A stretch of 54,039 nucleotides of DNA from Companilactobacillus bobalius (GTDB lineage Bacteria; Bacillota; Bacilli; Lactobacillales; Lactobacillaceae). Position 1 is the first letter of the stretch. Each line of letters starts with the position of its first letter. Shown here one piece after another: positions 16,335 through 24,156 of the stretch. The notes beneath the pieces are model-generated. The model saw only the letters and a list, made by a program, of their open reading frames with translations, was not told the DNA's origin and searched no databases. The translations under genes were made by a program, and so were the position numbers. The stretch lies in assembly GCF_009764355.1 (NCBI RefSeq), contig NZ_LNUA01000058.1, positions 1 to 54,039 of the forward strand. The letters are read 5' to 3'.

Positions 16335-16435
16335 CCTTTCCTCCTTTATTTAAATTTAATTGAATTTATCATCTATCGAACTATTTTATGACTTTTCAAA
16401 AATTAAGGCAATTAATCAGCTAGGTTGTTTAATTG

Positions 16436-16450
16436 CATAACGCCGTTATG
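16436..16450. other. Perfect palindrome CATAACGCCGTTATG
   Basis: A 15-bp dyad between the EAL and MerR genes. It has the same half-site (TAACG/CGTTA) as the dyad after the other MerR gene (10996-11010). It lies about 20 bp upstream of the MerR-type -35. Confidence 0.45.
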
Positions 16451-16470
16451 AAATAAAAGAGAAAAAGTAC

Positions 16471-16501
16471 TTGCTAATGACCTCAGGTAATAAGGTAAAA
16501 G
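16471..16501 (+). promoter_or_regulatory. MerR-type promoter with 19-bp spacer
   Basis: TTGCTA (16471-16476) and TAAAAG (16496-16501) are separated by 19 bp holding the palindrome ACCTCAGGT. This is the layout of promoters recognised by MerR proteins, here upstream of the MerR/zinc-ribbon gene, suggesting autoregulation. Confidence 0.55.
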
Positions 16502-16526
16502 TGATTATAGAAAGAGGTGAAAATCT

Positions 16527-17261
16527 ATGTCAGAATATACAACTGGTGAATTGGCTAAAATAGCTTCAGTCTCTGTCCGGACACTACAATATTACGATAA
16601 AAAGGACTTACTAAAGCCTAGTAAAGTTGCTGAAAGTGGCCGCAGAATATATACCGATGTGGATTTGAGTAGATTAAAGTTAATTCTTTTATTGAAGAAG
16701 TTAGGTTTACCGTTAAAAGCAATTGCTGAAATTCTAAATAGTAAAAATTCAATTGTGGTTTTGAATTTACTTTTGGAGCAGCAGCAAAAAGCTATTAAAG
16801 ATACTTTAAGAGATTCGCGTGAACAATTGAAAACAATCGAAGAGTTAAGAAAAAATTTACCTCAAATCGATCAGGTATCATTAAATACAATTGATGACAT
16901 AGAAGATGTTATGAAAAACAAGAAAGAATTGCGTAAAGTTCATTTGAGAATGGTTCTATATGGGATTCCCTTTAATATTTTGGAATACGGTACTTTGGCT
17001 TGGGGAATCATTAAGGGTCAGTGGTGGCCATTTTTAATTGCGATTGTTCTTTTAATTATCTGTGCTACTTTGGTAACTAGATACTATTTTCAAAAGACTA
17101 ATTATATTTGTCCTAACTGTGGAGCCGAATTTAAACCAAGTATAAAAGAAGCATTTTGGGCCAAACATAATATCAGAGCACGCAAATTAACTTGTCCAGT
17201 CTGCGGCAAGAAGGATTATTGTGTTGAAGTTTATGACGAAGGACAACTAAATAAATCCTGA
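16527..17261 (+). CDS. Membrane-anchored MerR-family regulator with C-terminal zinc ribbon
   Basis: This 244-residue protein joins three parts. Residues 1-~70 form a MerR DNA-binding domain (YTTGELAKIASVSVRTLQYY, KDLLKPSKV). Residues ~75-135 are a coiled coil. Residues ~140-185 form two hydrophobic segments (NILEYGTLAWGII, WWPFLIAIVLLIICATLV), followed by a zinc ribbon with CPNC and CPVC knuckles. The layout implies a regulator held at the membrane that may sense metal, redox or membrane state; that is inference. The gene has a MerR-type promoter and precedes a CopY-like gene by 70 bp on the same strand. I know no characterised member. Confidence 0.75.
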   Translation: MSEYTTGELAKIASVSVRTLQYYDKKDLLKPSKVAESGRRIYTDVDLSRLKLILLLKKLGLPLKAIAEILNSKNSIVVLNLLLEQQQKAIKDTLRDSREQLKTIEELRKNLPQIDQVSLNTIDDIEDVMKNKKELRKVHLRMVLYGIPFNILEYGTLAWGIIKGQWWPFLIAIVLLIICATLVTRYYFQKTNYICPNCGAEFKPSIKEAFWAKHNIRARKLTCPVCGKKDYCVEVYDEGQLNKS

Positions 17262-17331
17262 ATTCAAAAAATATTCACAAACTAGTCAACGTTATGTTAT
17301 ATAATTAATTTGTTAAGAGAGGAAGATTTTG

Positions 17332-17787
17332 ATGGATACTGTGGCAGTAAAGAAAGAACAGAAAAAAGTTGAAATTTCTTCAGCGGAATGGCAAATTATG
17401 CGTATCGTGTGGACTTTGAAGCACGTGACTAGTACGGAAATTATCAATCTGATGCAACAAAAGCAGGATTGGTCTGACTCAACGATTAAAACGTTAATAA
17501 CTAGATTAACTAAAAAAGAATTTCTTAGCCGTAAAAAAGAAAACGGTCGTTATATCTATTCGACAACTGTTTCCGAACAAGAGACGATGGATGAATACGC
17601 TAATAGTTTGTTCAATGATTTCTGTGCTCATAAGACGGGTTCAGTTTTAAATGAGTTGATCAACTCATTAGATATTAGTAAGAGCGATATTGAATTATTA
17701 CAGAAAACGCTGGATAATAAAGTGAAAACAGCTCCAGAGAAGGTAAATTGTGATTGTTTACCTGATGGCTGTGAACATATGTGCTAA
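17332..17787 (+). CDS. copY: CopY/BlaI-family repressor with C-terminal Cys metal motif
   Basis: This 151-residue protein has an N-terminal winged helix of the BlaI/MecI/CopY family (SAEWQIMRIVWTLKHVTSTEI, WSDSTIKTLITRL). Its cysteine tail CDCLPDGCEHMC (Cys140, 142, 147, 151) resembles the copper/zinc-binding CxCxxxxCxC of CopY, with a wider last spacing. CopY represses copper-export genes at TACAnnTGTA boxes. No such box and no copA, copB or copZ is present here, so the target is elsewhere or the ligand differs. The ATG has GAGAGGAAG upstream; a TTG one codon earlier is less likely. It may be co-transcribed with the preceding MerR gene. Confidence 0.78.
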   Translation: MDTVAVKKEQKKVEISSAEWQIMRIVWTLKHVTSTEIINLMQQKQDWSDSTIKTLITRLTKKEFLSRKKENGRYIYSTTVSEQETMDEYANSLFNDFCAHKTGSVLNELINSLDISKSDIELLQKTLDNKVKTAPEKVNCDCLPDGCEHMC

Positions 17788-17856
17788 GGATGAGTTATAA
17801 TTAAGTTCCTTGGCAGGGGCAAATGAAGCAGCCACTTTGGATACTTCATTGAGTCA

Positions 17857-17900
17857 AAAAAAGACGATACATTTCACGAATGTGATTTGTACCGTCTTTT
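17857..17900. terminator. Bidirectional terminator after the CopY-like gene
   Basis: AAAAGACG and CGTCTTTT flank an interrupted inner stem (TACA/TGTA, TCAC/GTGA). A further 7-bp hairpin (AATGAAG/CTTCATT, 17822-17849) lies just before it. The ~70 bp between the CopY stop and these stems holds no convincing gene. Confidence 0.75.
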
Positions 17901-17901
17901 T

Positions 17902-18408
17902 CTATAGATTCAATTCCATAATAAGATCTTTTTGTAATACACCATTTAATGAAAAATTACGACTAGTAGTTTTTTGAAAACCAAATTGTTTATAAAAATG
18001 AAGTACTGAATCATCATGTTCCCAAATACGACTCCAAATATGATGTTGACGAAGTTCTTTGGCCTTCTTTAATGTGAACTCTAATAATTGTTTTTCCAAA
18101 CCAATATATTCAAAATCTTTGCGTAAATAGAATCTATCAATTTCTAAAGCTTCAGTCGCAAAATTGGGTTTAAGATAACCAGCTAATTTATGATTGTAGT
18201 AAATGAAATAAAACCTTGATCGAAGGTTAAGCATCTCTTTTGCTAGCTGACCATAATTATAATTTTTTAAAGTGTAATTGGAAAAATCCTTAGATGCTCT
18301 GAAATGGCGGAAACTATCATTGAAAGTTTCAACACTCAATTTTTGTAATTTAGGTAATTCTGCGTAATCAATTTCTTCAATATTTACCGGTAAAGTAACT
18401 AAGTTCAT
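17902..18408 (-). CDS. GNAT-family N-acetyltransferase
   Basis: This 168-residue protein has a GNAT acetyl-CoA-binding fold. Recognisable parts are FYFIYYNHKLAGYLKPNF (strands 2-3), EIDRFYLRKDFEYIGLEKQL (strand 4 and the acetyl-CoA loop) and the closing VLHFYKQFGFQKT. The acceptor is unknown. I start at the ATG giving MNLVTLPVNI, because AGAGGTG lies six bases upstream; a GTG three codons earlier is part of that ribosome site. It starts 11 bases after a second acetyltransferase gene and is probably co-transcribed with it. Confidence 0.83.
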   Translation of the reverse strand: MNLVTLPVNIEEIDYAELPKLQKLSVETFNDSFRHFRASKDFSNYTLKNYNYGQLAKEMLNLRSRFYFIYYNHKLAGYLKPNFATEALEIDRFYLRKDFEYIGLEKQLLEFTLKKAKELRQHHIWSRIWEHDDSVLHFYKQFGFQKTTSRNFSLNGVLQKDLIMELNL

Positions 18409-18419
18409 TATGAACACCT

Positions 18420-18854
18420 CTAATTATTTTCTAGCAACATATCTAAATGGGGGATGTTATCTTCCAAATAAACTGTGGAAATAGCTTTGAAGCCAAAGCT
18501 TTCATAAAATTTTTGCAAATAAGCTTGGGCTTGAATCTGAATTGGTTGGTTAGGGAATCTCTTTTTAATTTCATCGATTGTAGCCTGAACGATTTGACGA
18601 CCAAGGCCATCTTTACGATATTCTTTGACTACAAGCACACGTCCAAAAGTTATGTGATCGCCTTTGTCGATAATTCTGGTGTAAGCCTTAAGCTTATTGT
18701 TTTCCATTAAACAAACATGCAAATCGTCAAAATCATCATCATCAACTTCCTGATAAGGACAATTTTGTTCAACGACAAAAACAGCTACTCGTTGCTTGAA
18801 GATTTCAATTAATTCATTTGGTTTCAATTCATTAGTATGTTTGACAATTATCAT
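18420..18854 (-). CDS. ElaA-like GNAT acetyltransferase
   Basis: This 144-residue protein resembles the ElaA group of GNAT enzymes: LIEIFKQRVAVFVVEQNCPYQEVDDDD near the N-terminus, the acetyl-CoA loop GRVLVVKEYRKDGLGRQIV and QAQAYLQKFYESFGFKAIS near the end. Substrates of ElaA proteins are not well established. It heads a two-gene acetyltransferase operon with the gene at 17902-18408. Confidence 0.85.
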   Translation of the reverse strand: MIIVKHTNELKPNELIEIFKQRVAVFVVEQNCPYQEVDDDDFDDLHVCLMENNKLKAYTRIIDKGDHITFGRVLVVKEYRKDGLGRQIVQATIDEIKKRFPNQPIQIQAQAYLQKFYESFGFKAISTVYLEDNIPHLDMLLENN

Positions 18855-18902
18855 AAGCTCTCCCCTCAGAGGTTTAAATTAAATTTAGTATATATTTTTA
18901 TT

Positions 18903-18916
18903 GTTGCAAATGCAAC
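18903..18916. promoter_or_regulatory. Perfect dyad GTTGCAAATGCAAC
   Basis: A 14-bp inverted repeat in the divergent region between the ElaA-like gene and rsmG. It looks like an operator, but no binding protein can be named. Confidence 0.35.
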
Positions 18917-18947
18917 TATATTTCAACTAGACTTATTGAACTCATCA

Positions 18948-19001
18948 TTGAATTAAGTGGCGCATTAATATACGATTAGAGAGTGTGAAACACTGTTTCA
19001 C
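18948..19001 (+). promoter_or_regulatory. Promoter of rsmG with downstream dyad GTGAAAC-N3-GTTTCAC
   Basis: TTGAAT (18948-18953), 17 bp and TACGAT (18971-18976) form a plausible promoter. Just downstream, GTGAAAC and GTTTCAC (18985-19001) form a perfect dyad. Each half equals half of a ParB site (parS, TGTTTCACGTGAAACA), but in the opposite arrangement. Confidence 0.4.
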
Positions 19002-19016
19002 GAGTGGAGGTATTTA

Positions 19017-19742
19017 ATGAAACCGGAAGAATTTTTTGAAGCTTTAGCCCAAAAGGGTATTGAATTGAGCAGTGTTCAAAAGGAACAATTTGCGACTTAT
19101 TTTCATGAACTAGTTGAGACTAATAAGGTAATGAATTTAACTTCAATTACGGATGAAGACCAAGTCTACTTGAAACATTTTTATGATTCAATCGTACTCG
19201 GTTTTGTTGATGAAAAAATCTTAAATGAGGAATTAACATTGTGCGATGTTGGATCTGGTGCAGGGTTCCCATCATTGCCACTAAAAATTATCAATCCTAA
19301 ATTAAAAATTACGATTGTTGATTCATTAAACAAACGAATTAAATTTTTGGAGGGATTAGTTAATAAACTCAATCTAACTGATGTCAGTTTGGTTCATGGT
19401 CGTGCCGAAGAGGTTGGTAAGAATCCTCAATTCCGTGAAAAATTTGATGTTGTGACAGCTCGAGCAGTGGCAGCCATGAATGTTTTGACAGAATTCTGTT
19501 TGCCATTGGTAAAAGTCGGTGGTCAATTCGTAGCTATGAAATCTGAAAAAGCCCCTGAAGAAGTTAAAAATGCACAATACGCTATTGAAACTTTGGGTGG
19601 AGCAATTAAACAACAAGAATCAGTTGAATTGCCAAATGATGCCGGTATTCGTAACTTTATCTTCGTTGAAAAAATTTCTAAGACACCTAAAAAGTATCCT
19701 CGAAAACCCGGTACTCCAACTAAAAAACCGCTCGTGAAATAA
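19017..19742 (+). CDS. rsmG: 16S rRNA (guanine527-N7)-methyltransferase RsmG (GidB)
   Basis: This 241-residue SAM-dependent enzyme methylates N7 of G527 in 16S rRNA. It shows the family start (FEALAQKGIELSSVQ), NLTSITDEDQVYLKHFYDS, the SAM loop CDVGSGAGFPSLPLKI, VDSLNKRIKFLEGL and TARAVAAMNVLTEFCLPLV. The ATG follows GTGGAGG by six bases. It precedes parA-parB, the usual order near the replication origin in Firmicutes. The last ~20 residues are a basic lysine/proline-rich tail. Confidence 0.95.
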   Translation: MKPEEFFEALAQKGIELSSVQKEQFATYFHELVETNKVMNLTSITDEDQVYLKHFYDSIVLGFVDEKILNEELTLCDVGSGAGFPSLPLKIINPKLKITIVDSLNKRIKFLEGLVNKLNLTDVSLVHGRAEEVGKNPQFREKFDVVTARAVAAMNVLTEFCLPLVKVGGQFVAMKSEKAPEEVKNAQYAIETLGGAIKQQESVELPNDAGIRNFIFVEKISKTPKKYPRKPGTPTKKPLVK

Positions 19743-19833
19743 TTCCAAACTATTAAATAATATTGTAAAAATGATAAGATTATATAGTTATGGCAAAAGC
19801 GCCAAAAAGTGATTACCATAGATAATATTTTGT

Positions 19834-19852
19834 GAAATTGTTGAGCAATTTC
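19834..19852 (+). promoter_or_regulatory. Leader hairpin before parA
   Basis: GAAATTG and CAATTTC flank TTGAG between rsmG and parA, ending about 19 bases before the parA start. It has no T tract, so it is not a terminator. It may affect parA translation or be a dyad operator. Confidence 0.35.
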
Positions 19853-19870
19853 TAGAGATAGGGGAATAAA

Positions 19871-20647
19871 ATGGCACGAAAAATATCTGTTGCAAATCAA
19901 AAAGGTGGTGTCGGAAAAACCACAACCACCATCAATTTGGGAGCATGTTTAACTGATCTGGGCCAAAAAGTATTAATAGTAGATACTGATCCTCAAGGAA
20001 ATGCTACAAGTGGATTGGGAATCAAAAAGGCCAGTGTAGAAAAAGATGTTTATGACGTTTTAGTTAATGAATATCCACTCAAAAAGACCATTATCCATAC
20101 CAAACATAAGAATCTCGATATCGTGCCAGCGACAATCCAATTAGCTGGTGCGGAAATGGAACTAACTTCGATGATGGCTCGTGAAACTCGTTTACGTGCT
20201 GGACTTGCAGAAGTGGATGCTGATTATGACATTATTTTGATTGATTGTCCGCCTTCATTGGGTCAATTATCAACCAATGCTTTTACAGCCAGTGATTCAA
20301 TCATTATTCCTGTTCAAAGTGAATATTACGCTTTGGAAGGATTAAGTCAGTTATTGAATACAATTCGCTTAGTTCAAAAGCACTTTAATACAAACCTTGC
20401 TATTGAAGGTGTTCTGATCACTATGCTAGACGCTAGAACTAACTTGGGCGCTCAAGTTGTAGATGAAGTGAAATCATATTTCGGCGATTCGGTTTATAAA
20501 TCAATCGTACCTAGAAATACGCGCTTAGCTGAAGCTCCAAGTTATGGACTACCAATCGTTGATTTCGACGACAAGTCAAGAGGTGCACAAGCTTATCGTG
20601 ATCTTGCTAAGGAGGTGTTAAAGCGTAATGGCATCAAGCAAAAATAA
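19871..20647 (+). CDS. parA: Chromosome-partitioning ATPase ParA (Soj)
   Basis: This 258-residue ParA/MinD-type ATPase acts with ParB-parS complexes in origin segregation and, in Bacillus, in controlling DnaA. The deviant Walker A is KGGVGKTTTT at the N-terminus. Further motifs are DTDPQGNATSGLG and IILIDCPPSLGQLS. RBS GGGGA precedes the ATG. The end overlaps parB by 20 bases. Length is normal for Soj. Confidence 0.95.
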   Translation: MARKISVANQKGGVGKTTTTINLGACLTDLGQKVLIVDTDPQGNATSGLGIKKASVEKDVYDVLVNEYPLKKTIIHTKHKNLDIVPATIQLAGAEMELTSMMARETRLRAGLAEVDADYDIILIDCPPSLGQLSTNAFTASDSIIIPVQSEYYALEGLSQLLNTIRLVQKHFNTNLAIEGVLITMLDARTNLGAQVVDEVKSYFGDSVYKSIVPRNTRLAEAPSYGLPIVDFDDKSRGAQAYRDLAKEVLKRNGIKQK

Positions 20648-21497
20648 AAAGGGTTTAGGAAGAGGAATTGACGCAATCTTCTCCGAATTCGAAGCAATCG
20701 ATGAAAATAGTGAAACTGTAGTTGATCTATCAATCGATGACATTCGTCCTAATCCATATCAACCTAGAAAAACCTTCGATGAACATGCTTTAAATGAACT
20801 AGCTCGTTCAATCGAACAGAATGGTGTCTTTCAGCCTATCATCGTCCGTGAAAGTGTTAATGGTTTTGAAATTATCGCTGGTGAACGTCGTTTTAGAGCA
20901 AGTAAGATTGCTAAGAAAACTACTATTCCAGCAATTATTCGTCCTTTAAGCGAATCAGGTATGATGGAAATTGCAGTTTTGGAAAACTTACAGCGTGAAG
21001 ATTTAACGCCATTAGAAGAAGCAGATGCGTATCAAACTTTGATAACAAAATTGAATTTGACACAAGAACAAGTTTCCCAAAGATTGGGCAAGAGTCGTCC
21101 TTATATCGCTAATTACTTACGTCTATTGAATTTACCTGATGCAACTAAGAAATTAGTACAAAACGGTAAATTATCAATGGGACAAGCTAGAACCTTGCTT
21201 AGTTTGAAAGATAAAGAACAGATTGATAAACTCGCTAAACGTGCTGTCGATGAAGATTTGACTGTTCGTCAATTGGAACAATTAGCTACCGAATCCAAAC
21301 ACGATAGTAAAAGAAAGAAACGAGTTGTTCAAAAATCACCATATATCAAAGCTACTGAAGAAAAATTGGTGGAAAGATTTGACACTCCTGTTGTTGTTAG
21401 AGAGAATCGGAGCGGTCATGGAAAACTGGAAATTGATTTCTCGAATACGGATGATTTGAACCGTATTTTAGACATATTAGGAATCCATTTAGATTAG
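20628..21497 (+). CDS. parB: Chromosome-partitioning protein ParB (Spo0J)
   Basis: This 289-residue CTP-dependent DNA clamp binds parS and loads condensin. Visible parts are the N-terminal basic peptide (KKGLGRGIDAIF), the NPYQPRKTF segment, the CTP-binding GERRFRA motif, the helix-turn-helix SQRLGKSRPYIANYLRLL and a C-terminal dimer domain. AAGGAGG lies inside the end of parA. A close match to parS is found at 29649-29664 in this window. No noc paralog is present between rsmG and parA, unlike in Bacillus subtilis. Confidence 0.95.
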   Translation: MASSKNKKGLGRGIDAIFSEFEAIDENSETVVDLSIDDIRPNPYQPRKTFDEHALNELARSIEQNGVFQPIIVRESVNGFEIIAGERRFRASKIAKKTTIPAIIRPLSESGMMEIAVLENLQREDLTPLEEADAYQTLITKLNLTQEQVSQRLGKSRPYIANYLRLLNLPDATKKLVQNGKLSMGQARTLLSLKDKEQIDKLAKRAVDEDLTVRQLEQLATESKHDSKRKKRVVQKSPYIKATEEKLVERFDTPVVVRENRSGHGKLEIDFSNTDDLNRILDILGIHLD

Positions 21498-21506
21498 AGG
21501 AATTGT

Positions 21507-21770
21507 ATGTTTAAACTTGGAGATATTATCTTAATGAAAAAGCCCCATGCCTGTGGGGTTAACCGCTGGGAAGTAATCCGAATGGGTGCGGATATTAAAG
21601 TTAAGTGCTTAGGCTGTGGTCACATCGTTATGATTCCACGTGCTGAATTTAAAAAGAAATTCAAAAAAGTATTAACTCAAGCCGACCAGGTGAAAACGGA
21701 AAATGAGCAACATTATTTGACTAAAGATCAATTAATGCCACCTAATTTTATTAAAAGAAATGAGGAATAA
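21507..21770 (+). CDS. DUF951 domain-containing small protein
   Basis: This 87-residue protein carries the DUF951 pattern: KLGDIILMKKPHACG, NRWEVIRMGADIKVKCLGCG and HIVMIPRAEF, with cysteines that could bind metal. The biochemical role is unknown. Its place between parB and ychF is well conserved in lactic acid bacteria. It starts 9 bases after parB, with GAGGAA upstream, and is probably co-transcribed. The C-terminal ~30 residues are not part of the conserved core. Confidence 0.88.
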   Translation: MFKLGDIILMKKPHACGVNRWEVIRMGADIKVKCLGCGHIVMIPRAEFKKKFKKVLTQADQVKTENEQHYLTKDQLMPPNFIKRNEE

Positions 21771-21773
21771 CTA

Positions 21774-22877
21774 ATGGCTTTAACTGCCGGAATTGTAGGA
21801 CTACCAAACGTTGGTAAGTCAACTTTATTTAACGCTATTACAAAGGCTGGTGCCGAAATGGCTAACTATCCTTTCGCAACAATCGACCCTAACGTGGGAA
21901 TGGTTGAAGTACCAGATAAACGTCTATCAAGAATCGATTCTTTGATTCCTGCTAAAAAATTAATTCATACTACTTTTGAATTCACTGATATCGCTGGTAT
22001 CGTTAAGGGTGCTAGTAAAGGTGAAGGACTTGGTAACAAGTTCTTGGAAAATATCAGACAAGTTGACGCTATCGTTCACGTCGTTCGTGCATTTGATGAC
22101 GACGATATCACAAGTGTAACTGGTAAAGTTGATCCACTAGATGATATTGAAACAATTAATTTGGAATTAAGTATCGCTGATCTTGATAGTATCAACAAGC
22201 GTTACACAAGAGTTGAAAAAGCAGCTAAGAGTGCTAAAGATAAAGAAGCTCAAGCTGAATTCGCTGTTCTAGAAAAAATTAAGCCAGTACTTGAAAAAGG
22301 TGGAGCTGTTAGATCAATTGACTTCGATGAAGAAGAACAAAAGATTGTTAAGGGATTATTCCTATTAACATCAAAACCTGTTTTGTATGTTGCTAACATC
22401 GCTGAAGATGATATGGCTGACCCTGAAGGTTCAAAGTATTACAAGTTGATTGAAGACTATGCTAAGAAAGAAAATGCTCAAGTTATTGGTGTTTCAGCTA
22501 AGACAGAAGAAGAAATTGCTGAATTAGATGATGACGAAAGAAAAGAGTTCCTTGAAGCTGAAGGTGTTACAGAATCAGGACTTGATAAGTTGATCAGAGC
22601 TAGTTACAAGTTGTTAGGTCTTAGAACATTCTTTACTGCAGGTGGTAAGGAAACACGTGCTTGGACTTTCCATGAAGGAATGAAAGCACCACAAGTTGCC
22701 GGAATCATTCATTCTGATTTTGAACGTGGATTTATTCGTGCCGAAGTAATGGCCTTTAGTGATCTAGACGAACTAGGTAGTGAAAAGGCTGTTAAGGAAG
22801 CCGGAAAATTACGTGTTGAAGGTAAGGATTACGAAGTTCAAGATGGTGATATTATCGAATTTCGTTTCAATGTCTAA
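21774..22877 (+). CDS. ychF: Ribosome-binding ATPase YchF (Obg-like ATPase)
   Basis: This 367-residue protein of the Obg-like class hydrolyses ATP, not GTP, and associates with ribosomes. It is involved in stress responses in several bacteria. Motifs: G1 GLPNVGKSTLFNAI, FTDIAGIVKGASKGEGLGN and NIAED in place of the GTP-specific NKxD. A C-terminal TGS-type domain ends VQDGDIIEFRFNV. It follows DUF951 by three bases. Full length. Confidence 0.95.
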   Translation: MALTAGIVGLPNVGKSTLFNAITKAGAEMANYPFATIDPNVGMVEVPDKRLSRIDSLIPAKKLIHTTFEFTDIAGIVKGASKGEGLGNKFLENIRQVDAIVHVVRAFDDDDITSVTGKVDPLDDIETINLELSIADLDSINKRYTRVEKAAKSAKDKEAQAEFAVLEKIKPVLEKGGAVRSIDFDEEEQKIVKGLFLLTSKPVLYVANIAEDDMADPEGSKYYKLIEDYAKKENAQVIGVSAKTEEEIAELDDDERKEFLEAEGVTESGLDKLIRASYKLLGLRTFFTAGGKETRAWTFHEGMKAPQVAGIIHSDFERGFIRAEVMAFSDLDELGSEKAVKEAGKLRVEGKDYEVQDGDIIEFRFNV

Positions 22878-22892
22878 TCCAGGGGGAGCAAA

Positions 22893-23639
22893 ATGTCAGA
22901 GGATTTAAGAGAAAAGAATAAAAAGGCTGCTGAAAAGCAAAAAGTTGCTTCAGCTAAAAATGAGAAAAAAGAAGAAGTCACAAGCCAAATTTACAGTGCA
23001 GATACTGATGATTTGAGTAAAAAGTTAAGTAATAAAAATGCGGAATATGTTTTTAAACTTAACAAACGCTTGCTTGACGATGGTTTCAAAGAAGAAGAAG
23101 CCAAAGAAGTCATCGATGGAATGTTACCTGAAATGATTGATAATCAGATTAAAGGAATTCCTGCTAATCAACTTTATGGACCAGTTACTCAAAAGGCTAA
23201 AGAGATTGCTCATCCAGTTAAAAAGCCTAAGAAAACACCATTCTGGGGACTATGGATCGATACAGCTTTGTTATTCTTTGCTTTGTTTGGATTGTTATAC
23301 GGAGTCGTTGCATTGACATCGAAGAAGACAGATCCTAATAATCAAACAGGTGTCTTAACATTGATCGTCTTGTCATTAATGTGGGGTGCATTGTTAACAT
23401 GGTTCAACAACCAAATGAGAATGCCAAAATCAGAGAGACCTGGTTGGGGTAAAACAATTGGTTACTTGGCACTAGGTTTAGTACTGATGTTTGTCTTCTT
23501 AGGAGCAATGGCATTTGTACCAACAACAATTAATCCAACACTTAATGCAGTAGGTTACTTTGTAGCTGCAGTAGTAGCATATGGTATCCGTTTTGCTTTC
23601 CGTCGTTACATGGGAATCAAAGAAAAGACATTTTTCTAA
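22893..23639 (+). CDS. DUF1129 family membrane protein
   Basis: This 248-residue protein has a charged, lysine-rich N-terminal region (~1-110) predicted to be cytosolic and helical. Four hydrophobic helices follow (WIDTALLFFALFGLLYGVV and others), and it ends FRRYMGIKEKTFF. The family is common in lactobacilli just after ychF and has no known function. RBS GGGGGAG precedes the ATG. The gene ends directly at a long hairpin element (23640-23791). Confidence 0.85.
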   Translation: MSEDLREKNKKAAEKQKVASAKNEKKEEVTSQIYSADTDDLSKKLSNKNAEYVFKLNKRLLDDGFKEEEAKEVIDGMLPEMIDNQIKGIPANQLYGPVTQKAKEIAHPVKKPKKTPFWGLWIDTALLFFALFGLLYGVVALTSKKTDPNNQTGVLTLIVLSLMWGALLTWFNNQMRMPKSERPGWGKTIGYLALGLVLMFVFLGAMAFVPTTINPTLNAVGYFVAAVVAYGIRFAFRRYMGIKEKTFF

Positions 23640-23791
23640 AGAGAGTGGAACAAGGGCGTCCAGCTCCCGAGGATTAAGACTACTTTCTCAGCCGGTGGCG
23701 AAGCGCCGGCTGAGAAAGTTGACTTAACCGGAAGGAGTTGCCCTTGTGCAACTCGTTTCCACTATTCGGCAAAGAACAGTGGTTATTCTAA
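23640..23791 (+). repeat. Long nested hairpin element (family F2, copy 1)
   Basis: The element begins one base after the DUF1129 stop. Nested stems include AGTGGAA/TTTCCACT, CAAGGGC/GCCCTTG, CAGCTCC/GGAGTTG and a GC-rich 13-bp stem CTTTCTCAGCCGG (23683-23695) with its complement (23706-23718). Both ends are homologous to the element at 29495-29577. It may be a terminator-like repeat or a structured 3' end. It holds no gene. Confidence 0.7.
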
Positions 23792-23818
23792 ATAGAAGTT
23801 AAATAGAAATTCAAAATC

Positions 23819-23856
23819 AAAAAATCTCCCAATCCAAAAGGATTGAGAGATTTTTA
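23819..23856 (-). terminator. Terminator of the small membrane protein gene
   Basis: AAAATCTC..AATCC pairs with GGATT..GAGATTTT around a four-base loop, with T tracts on either strand. Confidence 0.75.
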
Positions 23857-24051
23857 TTTAACTCGGAAAAACTGCACTAGACCATATAAACCATAACCAC
23901 CAGCGGCAGCCTGCAGGATAGTCATCATCATACCGACTTTTTTGATGTTTAAGTTGTGATCAAAATGTAATTCATATTGAACGAATGCAATCACAGCAAT
24001 TGAAAAAATGATAATCAAAATAAATTTTAAACGTTTTTTTAAATAATCCAT
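23854..24051 (-). CDS. Small two-helix membrane protein
   Basis: This 65-residue protein has a basic start (MDYLKKRLKF) and two hydrophobic segments (FILIIIFSIAVIAFV; MMMTILQAAAGGYGLYGLV). It has a weak AAAGTGAG ribosome site and its own terminator. I do not recognise a family. It is divergent from the VanR-like regulator gene, with about 105 bp between starts. It is supported by codon pattern, ribosome site and terminator only. Confidence 0.55.
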   Translation of the reverse strand: MDYLKKRLKFILIIIFSIAVIAFVQYELHFDHNLNIKKVGMMMTILQAAAGGYGLYGLVQFFRVK

Positions 24052-24156
24052 AAAAACTCACTTTCACGGTCTAATTAGTAATCTAGTTCTATCTTATTGT
24101 ATAATACTAACTAGTTGTATACTTGTAAATATATGTACGCTTGAGAGGTCTATTAA

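Noticed and set aside
17274..17331. CopY operator (cop box TACAnnTGTA) before the CopY-like gene
   Set aside because: No match was found between 17262 and 17331, so copper autoregulation by the classic box is not supported.
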